Below, one piece after another: positions 12,206 through 23,880 of a DNA stretch of 64,000 nucleotides. The stretch spans positions 2,487,001-2,551,000 of the forward strand of contig JAMJFZ010001228.1 of assembly GCA_026225945.1 (NCBI GenBank), written 5' to 3'. Origin of the DNA: Cricetomys ansorgei. Lineage: Eukaryota > Chordata > Mammalia > Rodentia > Nesomyidae. The translations under genes and the position numbers were made by a program. A model generated the notes under the pieces. It was not told where the DNA came from. It ran no database searches and saw only the letters and a list, made by a program, of their open reading frames with translations. Each line of letters begins with the position of its first letter. Position 1 is the stretch's first letter.

Positions 12206-13488
12206 GGCTACAACAAAAGCCTGTGATGATCTACCCTGGGGACAAGCCAAAGAAATCTGGTCTGTGTCATTAGATTTTTCTAGATGAGGTAAACTTTGGT
12301 CTGTAGTGAAACTGTAATTCATATGCTATTTCTTAAGCCAGAGCTTCAGGGCATGCATGCTTTCTTATTAATAAATTTCTTCTAAACCTCTGGTTGCCAC
12401 GAACACTACAAAGCCAAGCAGGACATGGACCAAATTTAGTGCTGGAGATAAGGTGAAGCCATTGAAAGTTTGTAATAAATTGCCTTCTTTTAAAAAAGAG
12501 GATGTGTTAGAATCAAGTGGTGATGGCTCAAGCCATTGATTTCAAAAGGTTTATGACTTCGCCAGCCCTGAGCCTGATCCCCATGCGGAAGTGATAAAGA
12601 GGTGTATTATTTTAAGGAAGTTGTGATGCTTGCTCCAATGCCTTTCATTTCTCACTGGACATGGACAATAGCTTTTTATGTTTTTCTATTTCTTGGACTT
12701 GTTCTCGACTGGAGACAGTGCCAGGGGTGGGTGGCGCCAGGAGCAGCTCTCCGCCGGTCATGATGGGAGCATGCTGCACGTGGGATGAATATGAATGTAC
12801 ATAGCAGTCCAGGCTGCCCTTCACTGTGTCTTCTTCAAAGGGCATCAGAGGAGGCAAGTGTGTGAACTGAGGCTGGGCAGTGGCTTTTATGTACTTTCGT
12901 TGCGTATGTAAGGTGGAGGGAAGCACTTAAGTCTTAGGTAACAAGGAAAATTGTTCAGAAGTAACAAGAAGACCAGTTTCGTACCCAGTAAAGATAATCA
13001 AACTGGGAGCATGATGGTGTCTCTGCTGTGGAGCAAGCAGGGGATTCTCTGGAGTTTTGCATCTTCAGAGGGGAAGGCAGTTAGTGGGCAGAGCTGCAGC
13101 CTAGACGGATGAATTCTCTAAGATCCTCTGAAAGGCATTCGGCTTGTCACCTGCTATTGGAAAAGAAAGAAAGATAAAGGAAGCCTGAAGCGACCCTTTG
13201 GTGTAAGAGTGTGTTAAAGTGGAGATGGCAAAGGAACTCCACAAGCTGAAGTCTGTGCACAGAAGCCAGCCAGGGGTCCAGTTCACCTACACTGTGTCCG
13301 AACCATTTCTAGTGACTGGTGTTGGTGATGGTGATGCCAAGTGCAAGACAGAAAGACATCTGATAATTCTGTCTTGTTCGTTACTCAGAAGCCTAGTGCA
13401 GAATCCTTTCAGTATTTTAGGGGATGTTTTCCTAATGAAATAGAAGAATAGCCCATTCATGATTCTCTCTATATGGGTGCCTAAAAGT
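12206..13488. other. Mostly unique intronic stretch
   Basis: No repeat family recognised. Several small open frames exist on both strands, none with recognisable protein features. Confidence 0.5.
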
Positions 13489-13492
13489 TTAT

Positions 13493-13574
<82 letters not shown>
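13489..13574. repeat. Compound (TC)n(AC)n tract
   Basis: About 55 bp of TC followed directly by about 30 bp of AC. Spurious repetitive frames read through it. Confidence 0.95.
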
Positions 13575-13578
<4 letters not shown>

Positions 13579-14200
13579 TTTGACACCAAATAAATACTCA
13601 CAGAATTGAGCTCATTGAAGTAAACCAGTTGCAAGTTAAAATGATAGATACTCTAACAGTGCTGAAAGAGTTTTAGCATAAGAATACAGTCTGAAGATAC
13701 ATTGAATCTATCCATTTGCTTTTGGTTAAATTTGAAATAGCTGACTCATGCCTGTTAGTAATGGTTGTTTTCAAAAGCATCCCTCTGAAATGTGGCCCAG
13801 CCCCTGGGTCTTCTAATATGGCATCTTGCTTTCAAGGCTGACTTGGCCTGGCTTAATAGGAATGCTCTCAAGAAACACACATACAACATGCAGGCACCTT
13901 GGTAGTCAAGGTAGCTGGAGGCCCAGACCACCACCAGCTAATCAGCATCCTCTGTAACTGTGTAACACTGAGGACACCAGCTGTGGTCCTGCCTCCCTAG
14001 AGGAGAAAGAAAATCTCACATATGGCTATAGCCCACTCCAAACGTTCACCCTCTCCTCTACCTGTCCTCTTCTATACAGCAGATGCAAGTTTAAAAGGCT
14101 ACAGTGTATCTTTAATAAAGCACAAGCCCTTGAGAGTTGCTGTTGAAGCCACTTGATTTGGATAAATTTCACTATGGAAAAAAAAACAGGGCTATTGAAC

Positions 14201-14202
<2 letters not shown>

Positions 14203-14237
<35 letters not shown>
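14203..14237. repeat. (TG)n microsatellite
   Basis: A pure TG run that forms the tail of the reverse SINE that follows. Confidence 0.9.
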
Positions 14238-14239
<2 letters not shown>

Positions 14240-14465
14240 CACATACATGAATGTGAATGCCAGAGGTTGCACTTGGGTGTCTTCCTAGATCATTCTCCAT
14301 CTCATCTCATTTTTAGACAGTCTCTTACTGAACCTGGAACTTGCTCCTTTAGCTAGACTGGCAGACCAACAAACCCTAAGGATCTTCCTATCTCTGCCAC
14401 CCAGTGCTGGGATTATAGGTGCCTACCACTGTGCCTGCTTTTTTTGAAACATGGGTTTGGGGGGC
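14238..14465 (-). repeat. B3-type SINE, reverse
   Basis: 'gaatgccagaggttgcac', 'gtgtcttcctagatcatt', 'ctcttactgaacctgg', 'cagtgctgggattatagg'. Confidence 0.75.
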
Positions 14466-15032
14466 GTTGCTGATACAGGACAAGCCCACCCTTATACTAT
14501 TTCAACAGCCTCCAATAATATGCCCAAATGCTTAAATTTTTGCACTTTCTATCATTAATATAATTATTCTGACTATTGGCAAATTTAAGTCCAGTCTCAC
14601 CCACCAAAGCTCCAGGCAGCATGGGCTGCATTAGGACCTCAGCATCAAAGGCATTTAAGTTTGTCCCTACACAAATCTGTTGCTCTGAACAATCAAACAG
14701 CTGTTGCTGCTGCCTAAGGGCCTCTGTTCTCCCCACCCTAAACATTGCCTGCTCTACCACTTAAGGATGCTTTAGGCAATAACAGTGACTTTAGTGGGCA
14801 AGACAGTAGTCACCTAAGAAAACACAGTTCACTAGTGAGTGATCTTGGAACATTCCCCCAGGCTAGTGACGCCTTCTAAAGACTCGGGCTTTCTGTGTTC
14901 TCCTGATACTTCCCAGGCACACTGTATACCTCCAAGCTGTTGCATCTTTGGTATCACTTACCCATGAAATTTAAGTTAAAGGGATGCGATCACTCCGAGG
15001 AAGCATGTGTCATATATTTTGAAAGTATTTTT

Positions 15033-15033
15033 A

Positions 15034-15067
<34 letters not shown>

Positions 15068-15265
15068 CGCACGCCTGTGTGTCTGTAGAAATGAATGCTA
15101 TGTGCATGCAGGTGCCAGTCAAAGCCAGAAGGGATCATTGGACCCCTTGGAGCTTGAGTCACATATGATTATGAGCCTCCTAGTGTGCATAATGGGAACC
15201 AATTTTGGGTTCTTTGCAAGAGGAACAAATGTTCTTAACTATCAAGCCGTCTATCCGGTACCATC
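15033..15265 (-). repeat. (TG)n(CG)n tract and reverse B4-type SINE
   Basis: TG changes to GC dinucleotides at 15059-15070. The SINE follows with 'gtgcatgcaggtgccagt' and 'atgttcttaactatcaag'. Confidence 0.55.
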
Positions 15266-15269
15266 CCTT

Positions 15270-15485
15270 TTTGCTTTCTGAGGCAGCATCTCGTGTAGTT
15301 CCGGGTTGTCTTCACACTTGCTGTGTAACTAAAGATAACTTTGGACTTCTGTTTTTCTTGCCTCTACAACCAAGAACTAAGATTCCAGGCATGAACAGCC
15401 ATGCAGTTCCTGTGGTGTTGAGCATCAAACCCAGGGCTTCATATCATGCTGGGAAAGGACTCCATCAGCTGAACCACAACCCCAG
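15270..15485 (-). repeat. ID/B1-type composite SINE, reverse
   Basis: 'ttctgaggcagcatctcgtg' begins a reverse B1-like body. It ends 'ctccatcagctgaaccac', the reverse of an ID-type head. Confidence 0.45.
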
Positions 15486-15854
15486 GATACTCGTGACTTA
15501 AAAACCAAAAGCATTCCCAACCCCTCCCCTCTCATGAAAGCTGGAAGCTATAAGGGTCAACTATCTGCTGCCTTCTTCTTCTTCTGAAAAATTCACATGC
15601 AAGTTGAAAAAAAATAGGAGCACAGTTCTTCCAGGGATCCCTGGAAAGAGGACCCAGATGGTTTCTTTGCTTGAAGAAAAACCACTGTTTTGCTTAAGTG
15701 GAACATTAAAATGCACTCAGAGGGCCTTCATCTTGGTCACTTTCACACTCAGGAAGCAAAACAACAGTTATCCTCATAAGTGACATTCATCACAAGATTG
15801 GCAGGACATTCTAGAAACTGGATTCACAGAACTCTGTGAATAAAAGTCTAACTA

Positions 15855-16120
15855 AGGGGCTAGGTGATGGTTCCACAGTTAAAGCACCTGCCAAATAGGC
15901 ACGAGGATCAAAGTTTGGACCCCTAGAAGCCACATAAAGTGTGGGTAGGTGGTTGTAGAATTCTAGCTTTGGAAGGTGGCAACAGGGGATCCCCACAGCA
16001 AGTTGGCTAGCAAGACTCGGCATATTGAAGAGCTGTGTAATTGACTGGCACACCTGTCTCCATGAATAAGGGTAAAGAGTGATTGAAGAGGATTCCTGAC
16101 TTCAGCCTTGGGCCTCCACA
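15855..16120 (+). repeat. B3-type SINE
   Basis: 'ggggctaggtgatggtt' head, 'gttaaagcacctgccaaa', 'cagcaagttggctagcaaga' and 'cttgggcctccacatgtg' tail. Confidence 0.65.
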
Positions 16121-16143
16121 TGTGTGTGCGTGTGTGTGCACAT

Positions 16144-16174
<31 letters not shown>

Positions 16175-16240
16175 TTTGACAAGACATGAAAAAATGCAAA
16201 CACACATGCACACCACACATACACACAGAAAAGTAGAAAA
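16121..16240. repeat. TG/CA inverted dinucleotide tract
   Basis: A TG-rich run (16121-16139) is followed immediately by a CA-rich run (16140-16173), then further CA-rich sequence to 16228. Confidence 0.85.
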
Positions 16241-16549
16241 ATATCAAGTTCTAAGTTTGACTGAGTATATTTTCTGCAGGAGAGAACACCCAGTTCACTG
16301 TTGGATTTTAGGCTGCTTGCTGGAAGAACTTAGATGTTCTTGGCTGGTTCCACAGGTAGTTATCCCACCAAGGATTTCCTTTTCCTACATTTTGGTGAGC
16401 TCAGATGCAAGGAACTGCTTAGGAATCCTTGGGCCTCCTGACACTCTTTTCACTATTTGAGAACAGCAATTCGGAAGGGGATCAGGGTTCAGAATGTAAG
16501 AGCCCAAGTCTGTAAGTCGCTGATGGATGCCGTCAAAGTACATGACATG

Positions 16550-16875
16550 GGCCTGGGGAGATGGCTTAGTGGATAAAGCACTTATCTTGCAAGTGTGAGG
16601 ACCCTAGTTCAGATCCTCAGAGCCCATGTAAAGCTGGAGTCCTAGCACAAGTCTGTAATTTCGGTGCTCTAGTAGGATGAGAGGTGGCGATAAGAGGCTA
16701 CCCAGCTTATGTGCCAGCTGGCCCGACATCCACAGCAGCGAACAAGAGACCCTGTCTCCAAAAAGACTGAAGGTAAAGACTGATAGCAGAGCTTGGTCTC
16801 TGACCTCCAAGTATATTTGATTTTACACACACATACACACATGAACATATACACATACACACACACACATACTTT
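16550..16875 (+). repeat. B3-type SINE with CA tail
   Basis: 'gggcctggggagatggctta', 'gtgtgaggaccctagttcag', 'tggtctctgacctcc', then a CA-rich tail. Confidence 0.75.
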
Positions 16876-17064
16876 TTTTTAAAGTTACAAAACTTTCTAT
16901 TTCCTCGATTCTCTCCTGACAAGCTGGAGAACAAAAATACTAGGGAAAGAAATACAAATCAAAGGGAAGACAGGATGATACTATTAGCATGGGCTGACTG
17001 CTTGTCATCATCGGGACCTCAGTGGAATCATCGTTAAAAATTAAACTCAACCGAAAACTGTTTA

Positions 17065-17400
17065 GGACAGGAGAGATGGCTCCATTTGTAAAGCTCTCAT
17101 CTTGAAAGCTCAAGGATCTGAGTTCAAATCTTCAGAGCCTATGTAACAAAGCCAGGCAAGGTGACACATAATTCCGTCACTAGAGAGGCAGAAACAGACA
17201 GATTCCTGTGGCTCACTGACTAGCCAATTGAGCCTAACTGATAATCCCCAAATCAGTCAATGAGAGATCCCATCTCAAAGGACATAAATGGCATTCTTGA
17301 GGATACAGTCAAGGTTGTCCTTTGTCATCAATAAACATTCACATCTCTGTACATAAGTACGTATGCACACAGACACACACATGCACACACATATTAAATT
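17065..17400 (+). repeat. B3-type SINE
   Basis: 'aggagagatggctccatt', 'gatctgagttcaaatctt', 'gtggctcactgactagcca', 'gatacagtcaaggttgtcct'. Confidence 0.75.
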
Positions 17401-18326
17401 TTATGAAAAGGTAATCCAGCCCTCTATAGAATGAACTAACACATTCCAATTACAAGGAAAAGGAATGAACTTCAGAGAACTTTTGGCTAGATCTGTTTTG
17501 CTGTTTACAGTCTGGTTTTTGGTGGTCCTTGCAACCTCTTCATATTACCCTAGTTCCAGCTGGCTAGGCAGAGGTGAACCAATACAATCACTGTGAAGGT
17601 GCCGGCAGAGTTTGCTTTTCTCAAATAGCTTGTTAGCATTCTCATTTGCTTTCTGAGATATCTGCAGCTCAGATGGAGGGGATTTCTTTTGCCTCTCAGT
17701 TATTCACAACTGGGGTAAAATAGAAGTACTTAAGAGCTGGTATACAGAATTGTCCAGGAACGAATGCATCTCCAGGCCTTTTCTGTATGCAGGGTAACCA
17801 GGGACCATCATGGCAGCGATGAGGCTGGAGTGCTGACAGGCCTTCCCTCCCAGAGTTGTTCCTATTGTGATGCAGAGGATGTCAAAAATCCTTACGCGTG
17901 TTCTTTAAATAGAAAAAATAATACATGCTTGGGAATGGATCGAAGATCTTTGTTCTTGCTATTGCTTCCAAGGCTCGGCAAAAACACATATAGTTCATTC
18001 CAATTACCCAACTCCACTCATTTTTCTTGAAGGAGCTGTTCCTGGTCCTGCATAGAATATTTATTGTGATATAATCATAACTATGGTGCAGTAAGTGTTG
18101 GTTATTTTTCAAGTAGAGAAAGATTAGTCTCACTCCCAGACAGGCATTCACAGGAGTGGAGGTTTACCACAGAAGTTGGACTTTAAATTAAATTGCAAAG
18201 GGAATGAAAAGACGTGGACTACCTAAGCACACTGCTTAGACATTTCCAGTCATTGCACCAGCAGAGAGCTCAGAGGCAAAGTCAGCCACTGGAAAAAAGA
18301 GAAATGTGTGGTGGAGAAAGCACAGG

Positions 18327-18331
18327 TTGTG

Positions 18332-18369
<38 letters not shown>

Positions 18370-18718
18370 CATGCATGGGCTTCTCTTTTAATCCCTGCCC
18401 TACCCCACCACAGCATGTGTGTGTGTACCAGTGTACATGTAGAAGTCAGAGGCTGACCTTGGATATCATTCCTCTGGTTCCAACTACCTTGGTTTTGGAG
18501 ACAGAGGTGTCTTTCATTGACCTAGGCTGATATATGCCTAGCTCGGCTGTTCAGCAAGCCCCAGGGATCTGCTTGTCCTCCCTGCTGCCTTCCCAGCACT
18601 AGGGATTTTAAGCGTGTACCACCAAACCCAACTTTTATCCAGGGATGCTAGGGGACTGAACTCTGATCCTCAAGCTTGTATGCAAGCACTTTGCCCACTG
18701 AGCCATCTCCTCAGCCCA
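18327..18718 (-). repeat. (TG)n tract and reverse B3-type SINE
   Basis: TG run at 18329-18366, then 'cttggatatcattcctct', 'gcaagccccagggatctg', and 'cactgagccatctcctcag' at the 5' edge of the SINE. Confidence 0.75.
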
Positions 18719-18927
18719 GATGAGTAATGTTTCAAAGCAAGTTTATAGCACCTGGGTTGTGATGGAGCTGTGCCCATCTTTCTGGATAACCCAAAGTTGC
18801 ACCTTTTCAGGTAGAGGAATTGACCTTTTAGTTCCAATATAGATGAAGGATGTTCAACATGTCTAGCAAAAACAGCACTAAATGACCGAGTTTATGAGTC
18901 TATAAGTCCAAAGGACTTACAGACTTA

Positions 18928-19128
18928 CTGTAAGCCCTCATGTGGTGGTAACCCCAACCATAAAATTATTTTTTGTTGCTCATTATTTTTGTTGTTCATA
19001 ACTGTAATTTTGCTACTGTTTTGAATTGAAATGTAAATATCTGATATGCAGGATGTGTTAGGAGACCCCCATAAGAGGGATGTTTGGCCTCCCAAAAAGT
19101 CACAACCCACAGGTTGAGAACTGCTGGT
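18928..19128 (-). mobile_element. URR1-type non-autonomous hAT (Charlie) DNA transposon
   Basis: The body reads 'ggtaaccccaaccataaaat', 'ttcataactgtaattttgct' and 'cacaggttgagaactgctgg', matching the rodent URR1 element I remember. The right terminal region 'ggttgagaactgctg' is well kept. The left end is degraded. Confidence 0.8.
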
Positions 19129-19917
19129 TTAGATAATGTTTGACAACTACCTAGAGAATTGTGGTCACAGAAGTCATTTCTGGGATGCTGTAAGCTGGAG
19201 TGTAGTGCAATCTAACAGACTCTGAAGAATTCTAGTTTCCAGCCTTCTTTCCACCAAAGTTCAGAAGGAGTTAATACTTGAAAGGAGAATCAAGGTAGAT
19301 TGTTCCAAACACATCTCTTGTTTTGGAAGAACTGGGATAGAAGGAATGACTTTGACATGAGAATTAGATGTACTTTTAAATTAGCATGTTCTAATTAGCA
19401 GCTTTCCAAAGTCACAGACAGACAGATGGGGGGACTTTCTTGATAGAGGTACAACAGAGATTACCTGTTTGCCGTAAGCAACTGGCTCCAAAGAAGGGAG
19501 GCGCAAGGCAAGGTATACAGCACAGGTACAGTACGTGCTTCCCCGGTTTGTCAGTGTTACATACCACCCCACCACCGCTGAAGGAGAATAAAGAAAGTGA
19601 AGGCTAAGCGTCACAGACTTTGAGTTCCCTTCACCTGGAAGGAAACAGGGAGACTGGGAGAAAGGACCCTCCAAGTAATCAGTAATCATCCCAGCGCCGC
19701 ACATTCCAGGAGCCCCCAGGCCTTTTCCCTCTGCCCCTTCCCACCCTGTCACTACCGTGAACAACGTGGAAGTGTTAGTTTGACATAGTCTCACCCGTGT
19801 CAGTGACTTCAAAAGCAACAAACTTTTCATTTGGGAGAACATCAGACTTAGAGACAAAGCTGCATAAATGCGACAGTTTCTGTGTAGCTTTCACCAGGAT
19901 TCTGCTAATCTCGGTCC

Positions 19918-20280
19918 CTTGCAGAACAGCAGCAAGGACTGTCAGCTTGACAGGATCTAGAATCACCTAGTAGACAAGCCACTGGGCATGTGTCTGAGGG
20001 AATTTCTAAGCTGAGTTCATTGAAGTGAGAAGGCATCCCCTAAATGTGGGTGACATTTGCCCATGGTTTGTGTTCCTGGGGTGAATAAGAACGAGGAACC
20101 AACATTCACCTCTATGCTTCTTGACTACGGGTGCAACGTGAGCTGCTGCCTCACATCCTGCTGCCTTGATTTCCCCACATGATGGACTGTGCCCTCAAAC
20201 TGAGCACACGTAAACCCTTTCTTAAGTTGCTTTGGCCAGGCGTTTTCTCACAGCAATGAGACAAGTAACTAATGCAGTGA
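19918..20280 (+). repeat. MaLR-type LTR, sense
   Basis: 'ctgtcagcttgacaggatct' start, 'cacctagtagacaagcc', 'gctgccttgatttcccca', and 'agcaatgagacaagtaacta' end. The expected AATAAA is degraded to a CGTAAA-like form at 20209. Confidence 0.65.
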
Positions 20281-20639
20281 CGAAAACTAGGAGATAGACA
20301 AGGTAGAAGGGGGCGGGGTTTCCTGTGCAGGACTTCCGGTCTCTCCTTTCTTCCATTCTAGGGTCCCACGTTGCCTTTCTTTGTCGTGCCTCCCTCCTCT
20401 TGTCTGCTCTCTAATAGCTCTTCATCCTTCCTGTGTCTAAGAAAGAATCAGGCTACTGCGCACCGCCCCTCAGGTTGGCTTTGTCTGTTGCCTAATCATG
20501 TCTGGATGCTCCTTTGCACTTTGACAAGAATACTCAGAAAGAACGCCCTGTACTGTGCCTCCTATCCAAGGGTTCACACTCTTGACATGTCTTATTGGTG
20601 GTGTTCACTTGGATCCCTTAATTCAAGTGCGGCCTGCCT

Positions 20640-20965
20640 GTATGTGTATGTGTGTTTGTGAATTGTCTGTACACATTCATGTGAGTGTATATGCACATCT
20701 GTATCATAAGGGGAGGCCAGAGGTCAATGTTGGCTGTCTTTCTTGATCATTTACCACCCTGTCCTTTGAAACAGAATCTCTTATTGAAACTGAAGCACAT
20801 CAGTTAGCCTAGACTAATTGACCAGTGAGCTCCAGCTTCCTGCTTTCTCTGCCTCATCAGTGCCAGAATTACAGACATGTTTTTTAAACCTGTGTTCTGG
20901 GGATCCAAACTCCCCTCACGCTTGTGTAGCAGGCACTTTACTGACTGAGCCATCTCAGCAGCCCT
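20640..20965 (-). repeat. B3-type SINE, reverse
   Basis: 'ggaggccagaggtcaatgtt', 'gctgtctttcttgatcat', 'cagtgagctccagcttcc' and 'gactgagccatctcagcagc'. Confidence 0.75.
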
Positions 20966-21394
20966 CCTTCTACATGAATTGATGGAAATTCTTCCTCAAG
21001 TTAGGACTGAGTCCTGTACTGCAAACATTTACATTTTCAATTATTCATTTATATTGGTGTGAAGTTGTGGGAATTTACTGTCTGCTAAGGGCTATAATCC
21101 AACACCACTCTTGTTTATTTTCATGTGCGTATTGTCCTGGCTTTGTGCTCTCATCAGGAGGTTGGTTCCTATGATCTTTCTACAAATGTCATCATGGCCT
21201 CCTATCTGTATTTTGAACATATGCTTATTCTGGAGGACAAGATATTCCAGGTTCATGTTAAATTTTCCCAGACCCATGATACTTCTCCTTGGAAAGTGTT
21301 TCTCTTTCCCTAAAAATAAACAAATAACCCTCAAGACCAGGGAGCTTATATTTCTTAGTCAGCACTTAGTCAGTGTTTCTTAGAAAACTCACCA

Positions 21395-21519
21395 CGAGGC
21401 ATGACCGGAGTTTGAGCCTCACAATCATTATAGTGGAAGGGTAGAACCGTCTTCCACAAGTTGATCTCTGATCTCCACTTGTGTGCTGTGGTATGACACG
21501 TGTGTACATGCGTGCACGT

Positions 21520-21552
<33 letters not shown>
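21395..21552 (+). repeat. B4-type SINE with (CA)n tail
   Basis: 'ccacaagttgatctctgatc' and 'tgtgtgctgtggtatgac' are B4 landmarks. A CA run at 21521-21550 and AATAAAT follow. Confidence 0.6.
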
Positions 21553-21699
21553 TAAATGTAAAACAATCTAAAATACTATCTTCTCGTTTTTTACTTTATT
21601 AAATGTGAACTTCCTTGCTCCATACTCTGTTGTCCTCTCTTTCTCCTCCTCGCTATCCTCCTCCCACTAGTCTTCTTTATTCTCTTAGACAGTTTCATT

Positions 21700-22200
21700 T
21701 CTACTTCCTTATTATCTGCAATATGAGAATATATGAGTATATGAATCTATAATGACTAGGATGCACACATAAATGAAAAAAAATAAAACAAGACAATTCT
21801 ATTAATACAATCATCTCTAGTTGCATCCATTTTCCTGAAAATGACATGAAAACTTCATTCTTCTTTATGTCGGAACAAAATCCCATTGTGTATTATAAAC
21901 AACATTTTCTTTGCCCCTCCCTTTGTTGTTGAACACCTAGGTTGGTTCCATAGTTTAGCTGTTGTGAACAGTGCTGCAGTAAACATTGATGTGCAAGAAT
22001 CTTTGTGATGTGCAAATTTGGAGTCCTTCGGGTAGACCACCAGTAGTGGTCTAGCTGGGTCATATAGAAGACCTAGTTTTTATTTTTGAAGAATATCTGT
22101 GTTGGCTTCCACAGTGGCTTGACTATTTCAAATTCCCTCCAGCAGGGAATAAGGTGCTCTTTTGTCTGTATCCTCAGCAGCATTTCTTAATTAAAGGCAC
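21700..22200 (-). repeat. L1 3' fragment, antisense, left part
   Basis: 'cctaggttggttccatagtt', 'gtgctgcagtaaacattgat', 'tagctgggtcatatagaaga' and 'cttccacagtggcttgact' match antisense L1 ORF2 end/3' sequence. The match stops at the LTR that follows and resumes at about 22475. Confidence 0.75.
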
Positions 22201-22470
22201 TGACCTTGACTCTGTTTAATGTCAAGTACTTGCTTTCCCAGAAACCCTTGTTTCCTAGTAACATTTAAAGAGCTAATCCAGTACTCAGGTTCTGACCAAT
22301 CAGAAAGATTCTCTGCTTCCTTTAAAAACCCACTACGCCAGCTTTCTGGGTTATTAGCTGTCTTACATGGTGCCGGACCCCAGCATTCTGGTTTGCTCTG
22401 CAGAATAAAAGTGCCTTTGCTTTTTGCATACATGGTCTCATTGGTCCTTGGGGAGCAAATTTCAGACTCA
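22201..22470 (+). mobile_element. Solo LTR of a gammaretrovirus-like (ERV1) element
   Basis: A 270-bp block starts with TG and ends with CA. It carries a CCAAT box (ctgaccaatcag), a TATA-like tttaaaaac, and AATAAA within 'gcagaataaaagtgcctttg', in the order expected of U3-R-U5. No internal gene, primer-binding site or second LTR is present, so it is a solo LTR without coding capacity. Flanking 4-mers gcac/acac differ by one base and could be an old target duplication. The exact ends are inferred. Confidence 0.6.
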
Positions 22471-22474
22471 ACAC

Positions 22475-22622
22475 CATTAACTCATTTACTGAATAAGTTG
22501 TTTTATTTCATTTTATTTAGTTTTTGAGTTCTTTATAAGTTTAGGATACTAATCCCTGTCAGATGTGTAGCTGGCAATAATTTTCTCCAACCCTGTTGGC
22601 TGTCTCTTCACTCAGTTAACTC
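22475..22622 (-). repeat. L1 3' fragment, antisense, right part
   Basis: 'gagttctttataagttta', 'gatactaatccctgtcagat' and 'ggctgtctcttcactcagtt' continue the same antisense L1 interrupted by the LTR, with some sequence missing between. Confidence 0.7.
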
Positions 22623-22699
22623 GAGGTAATGGCCGCCACCTGGTTGACAGACACTATAATATGCTACCGAGTAGAAGATACATTCCAATTTCACATATG

Positions 22700-22805
22700 T
22701 TTCAAATTGTGAAGGAGTAAATTGAGGCCTTAAGAAATAAAGCACAGTATTCGTGGAAGTAGCTGAGGGAGAAGTCTAGTCCAACTTTGTTGGTCTCTTA
22801 ACAAA
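22700..22805 (-). repeat. MIR fragment, reverse
   Basis: 'gaaggagtaaattgaggc' and the 'agctgagggagaagtctag' region resemble reverse MIR core sequence. Weak match. Confidence 0.4.
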
Positions 22806-23044
22806 ATTCATATTCTCTGTGTTGAGTAAGGAGTTTTCTCAGAATTAATGTGAAACACCTCTTTCTCCTTTCTCAACTCCCTTTTGGAGATGAAGAGGTA
22901 GAGACTAATCAGGGTGAATCACACCTTCTAGAAGTCCCAACACTTGATGAAAGACCCCCATTCCTCTGGCTCACAGCATAGTGTACCTGTGCCTTCAAAC
23001 ACTGTTAGGAATTCTCCTAGGTTGTTTTCACTGACAAAACCTGC

Positions 23045-23160
23045 CAATAGTCTGGGACAATGGCTCACTGCATAAGAGGACTACTTATGCAAGTATGAGG
23101 ATCTGGGTTCAGGTTCCAGCACCCACATAAAAAAAAAGCTGAGCATTGCTAGAACTGATA
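23045..23160 (+). repeat. B3-type SINE, 5' part only
   Basis: 'gacaatggctcactgcataa', 'gatctgggttcaggttcc', 'agcacccacataaaa', truncated at the adjoining LTR. Confidence 0.6.
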
Positions 23161-23167
23161 CAACCAA

Positions 23168-23528
23168 AACTTCTTTCTCACTTTCCTTAGTGCTGTAACA
23201 AAATACCTGGCAAAGCAACTTTCAGAAGGAAGGGTTTATTTTGGCTCAACCCCATCATGGCAGGGGAGGCATGACAGCAGGAGTGTGAGGCAGCTGGTCA
23301 CACTGCACCCATAGTCAAGTAGCAGAGAGAGAGGAAGGCTGGTGCTCAGCTTGCTTTCTCCTTTATATTCAGTCCATGATGCCAACCATGAGATGGCACT
23401 GCCCACGGTTTGGGTGGGTCTTCACACCTGAATTAACCTAATCTAGATAATCTCTCATAGACATGCCCAGAGCCTTGTCTCTTCATCTTGCTCCTAGATC
23501 TTGTCAAGTTGACAGAATTAACTATCAT
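23168..23528 (-). repeat. MaLR-type LTR, reverse
   Basis: 'cttccttagtgctgtaaca', 'ggaagggtttattttggct', and 'gatcttgtcaagttgacag' at the end. Confidence 0.65.
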
Positions 23529-23674
23529 TTAAAAAAAAAAAATCATATCCGAAAAATTCCACTTACGCCCAGAGGGCAGCATCAACTTTTATGATGTACC
23601 TTTAAAGACTCTCCTGCTTCTTGAGAATGCTCAGAGACTAACACTCTAGATGCAGCATGGTTAAAAGGGAATGT

Positions 23675-23880
23675 TTGGTCTGGGGATTGGCTCTGTCAGT
23701 AGAGTGCTTGCCTGGCAAACAGGAAGCTCTGGGTTTCATCCCTAGCTCCGCATGGATAGGGCATGGTGGCATAAACTTGTAATCCCTGATCTCAGCAGGT
23801 GGAGGCAGGAAAATGGGATTCAAGATTATCCTTTGCTACAAAGTGAGTTGGAGATTTCTCATAGTGTACATGACACTCTG
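23675..23880 (+). repeat. ID/B1-type composite SINE
   Basis: 'gtctggggattggctctgtc' and 'agtgcttgcctggcaaac' form an ID-like head. 'agggcatggtggcataaact' starts the B1-like part. Confidence 0.65.

Noticed and set aside
19381..19857. 158-codon - strand frame in LYPD1 intron
   Set aside because: Composition is ordinary non-coding; no domain or conserved motif seen and no splice support.
22250..22420. CCAAT and TATA-like elements suggesting a gene promoter
   Set aside because: They fall in the order expected inside a solo LTR, with no downstream open frame or exon.
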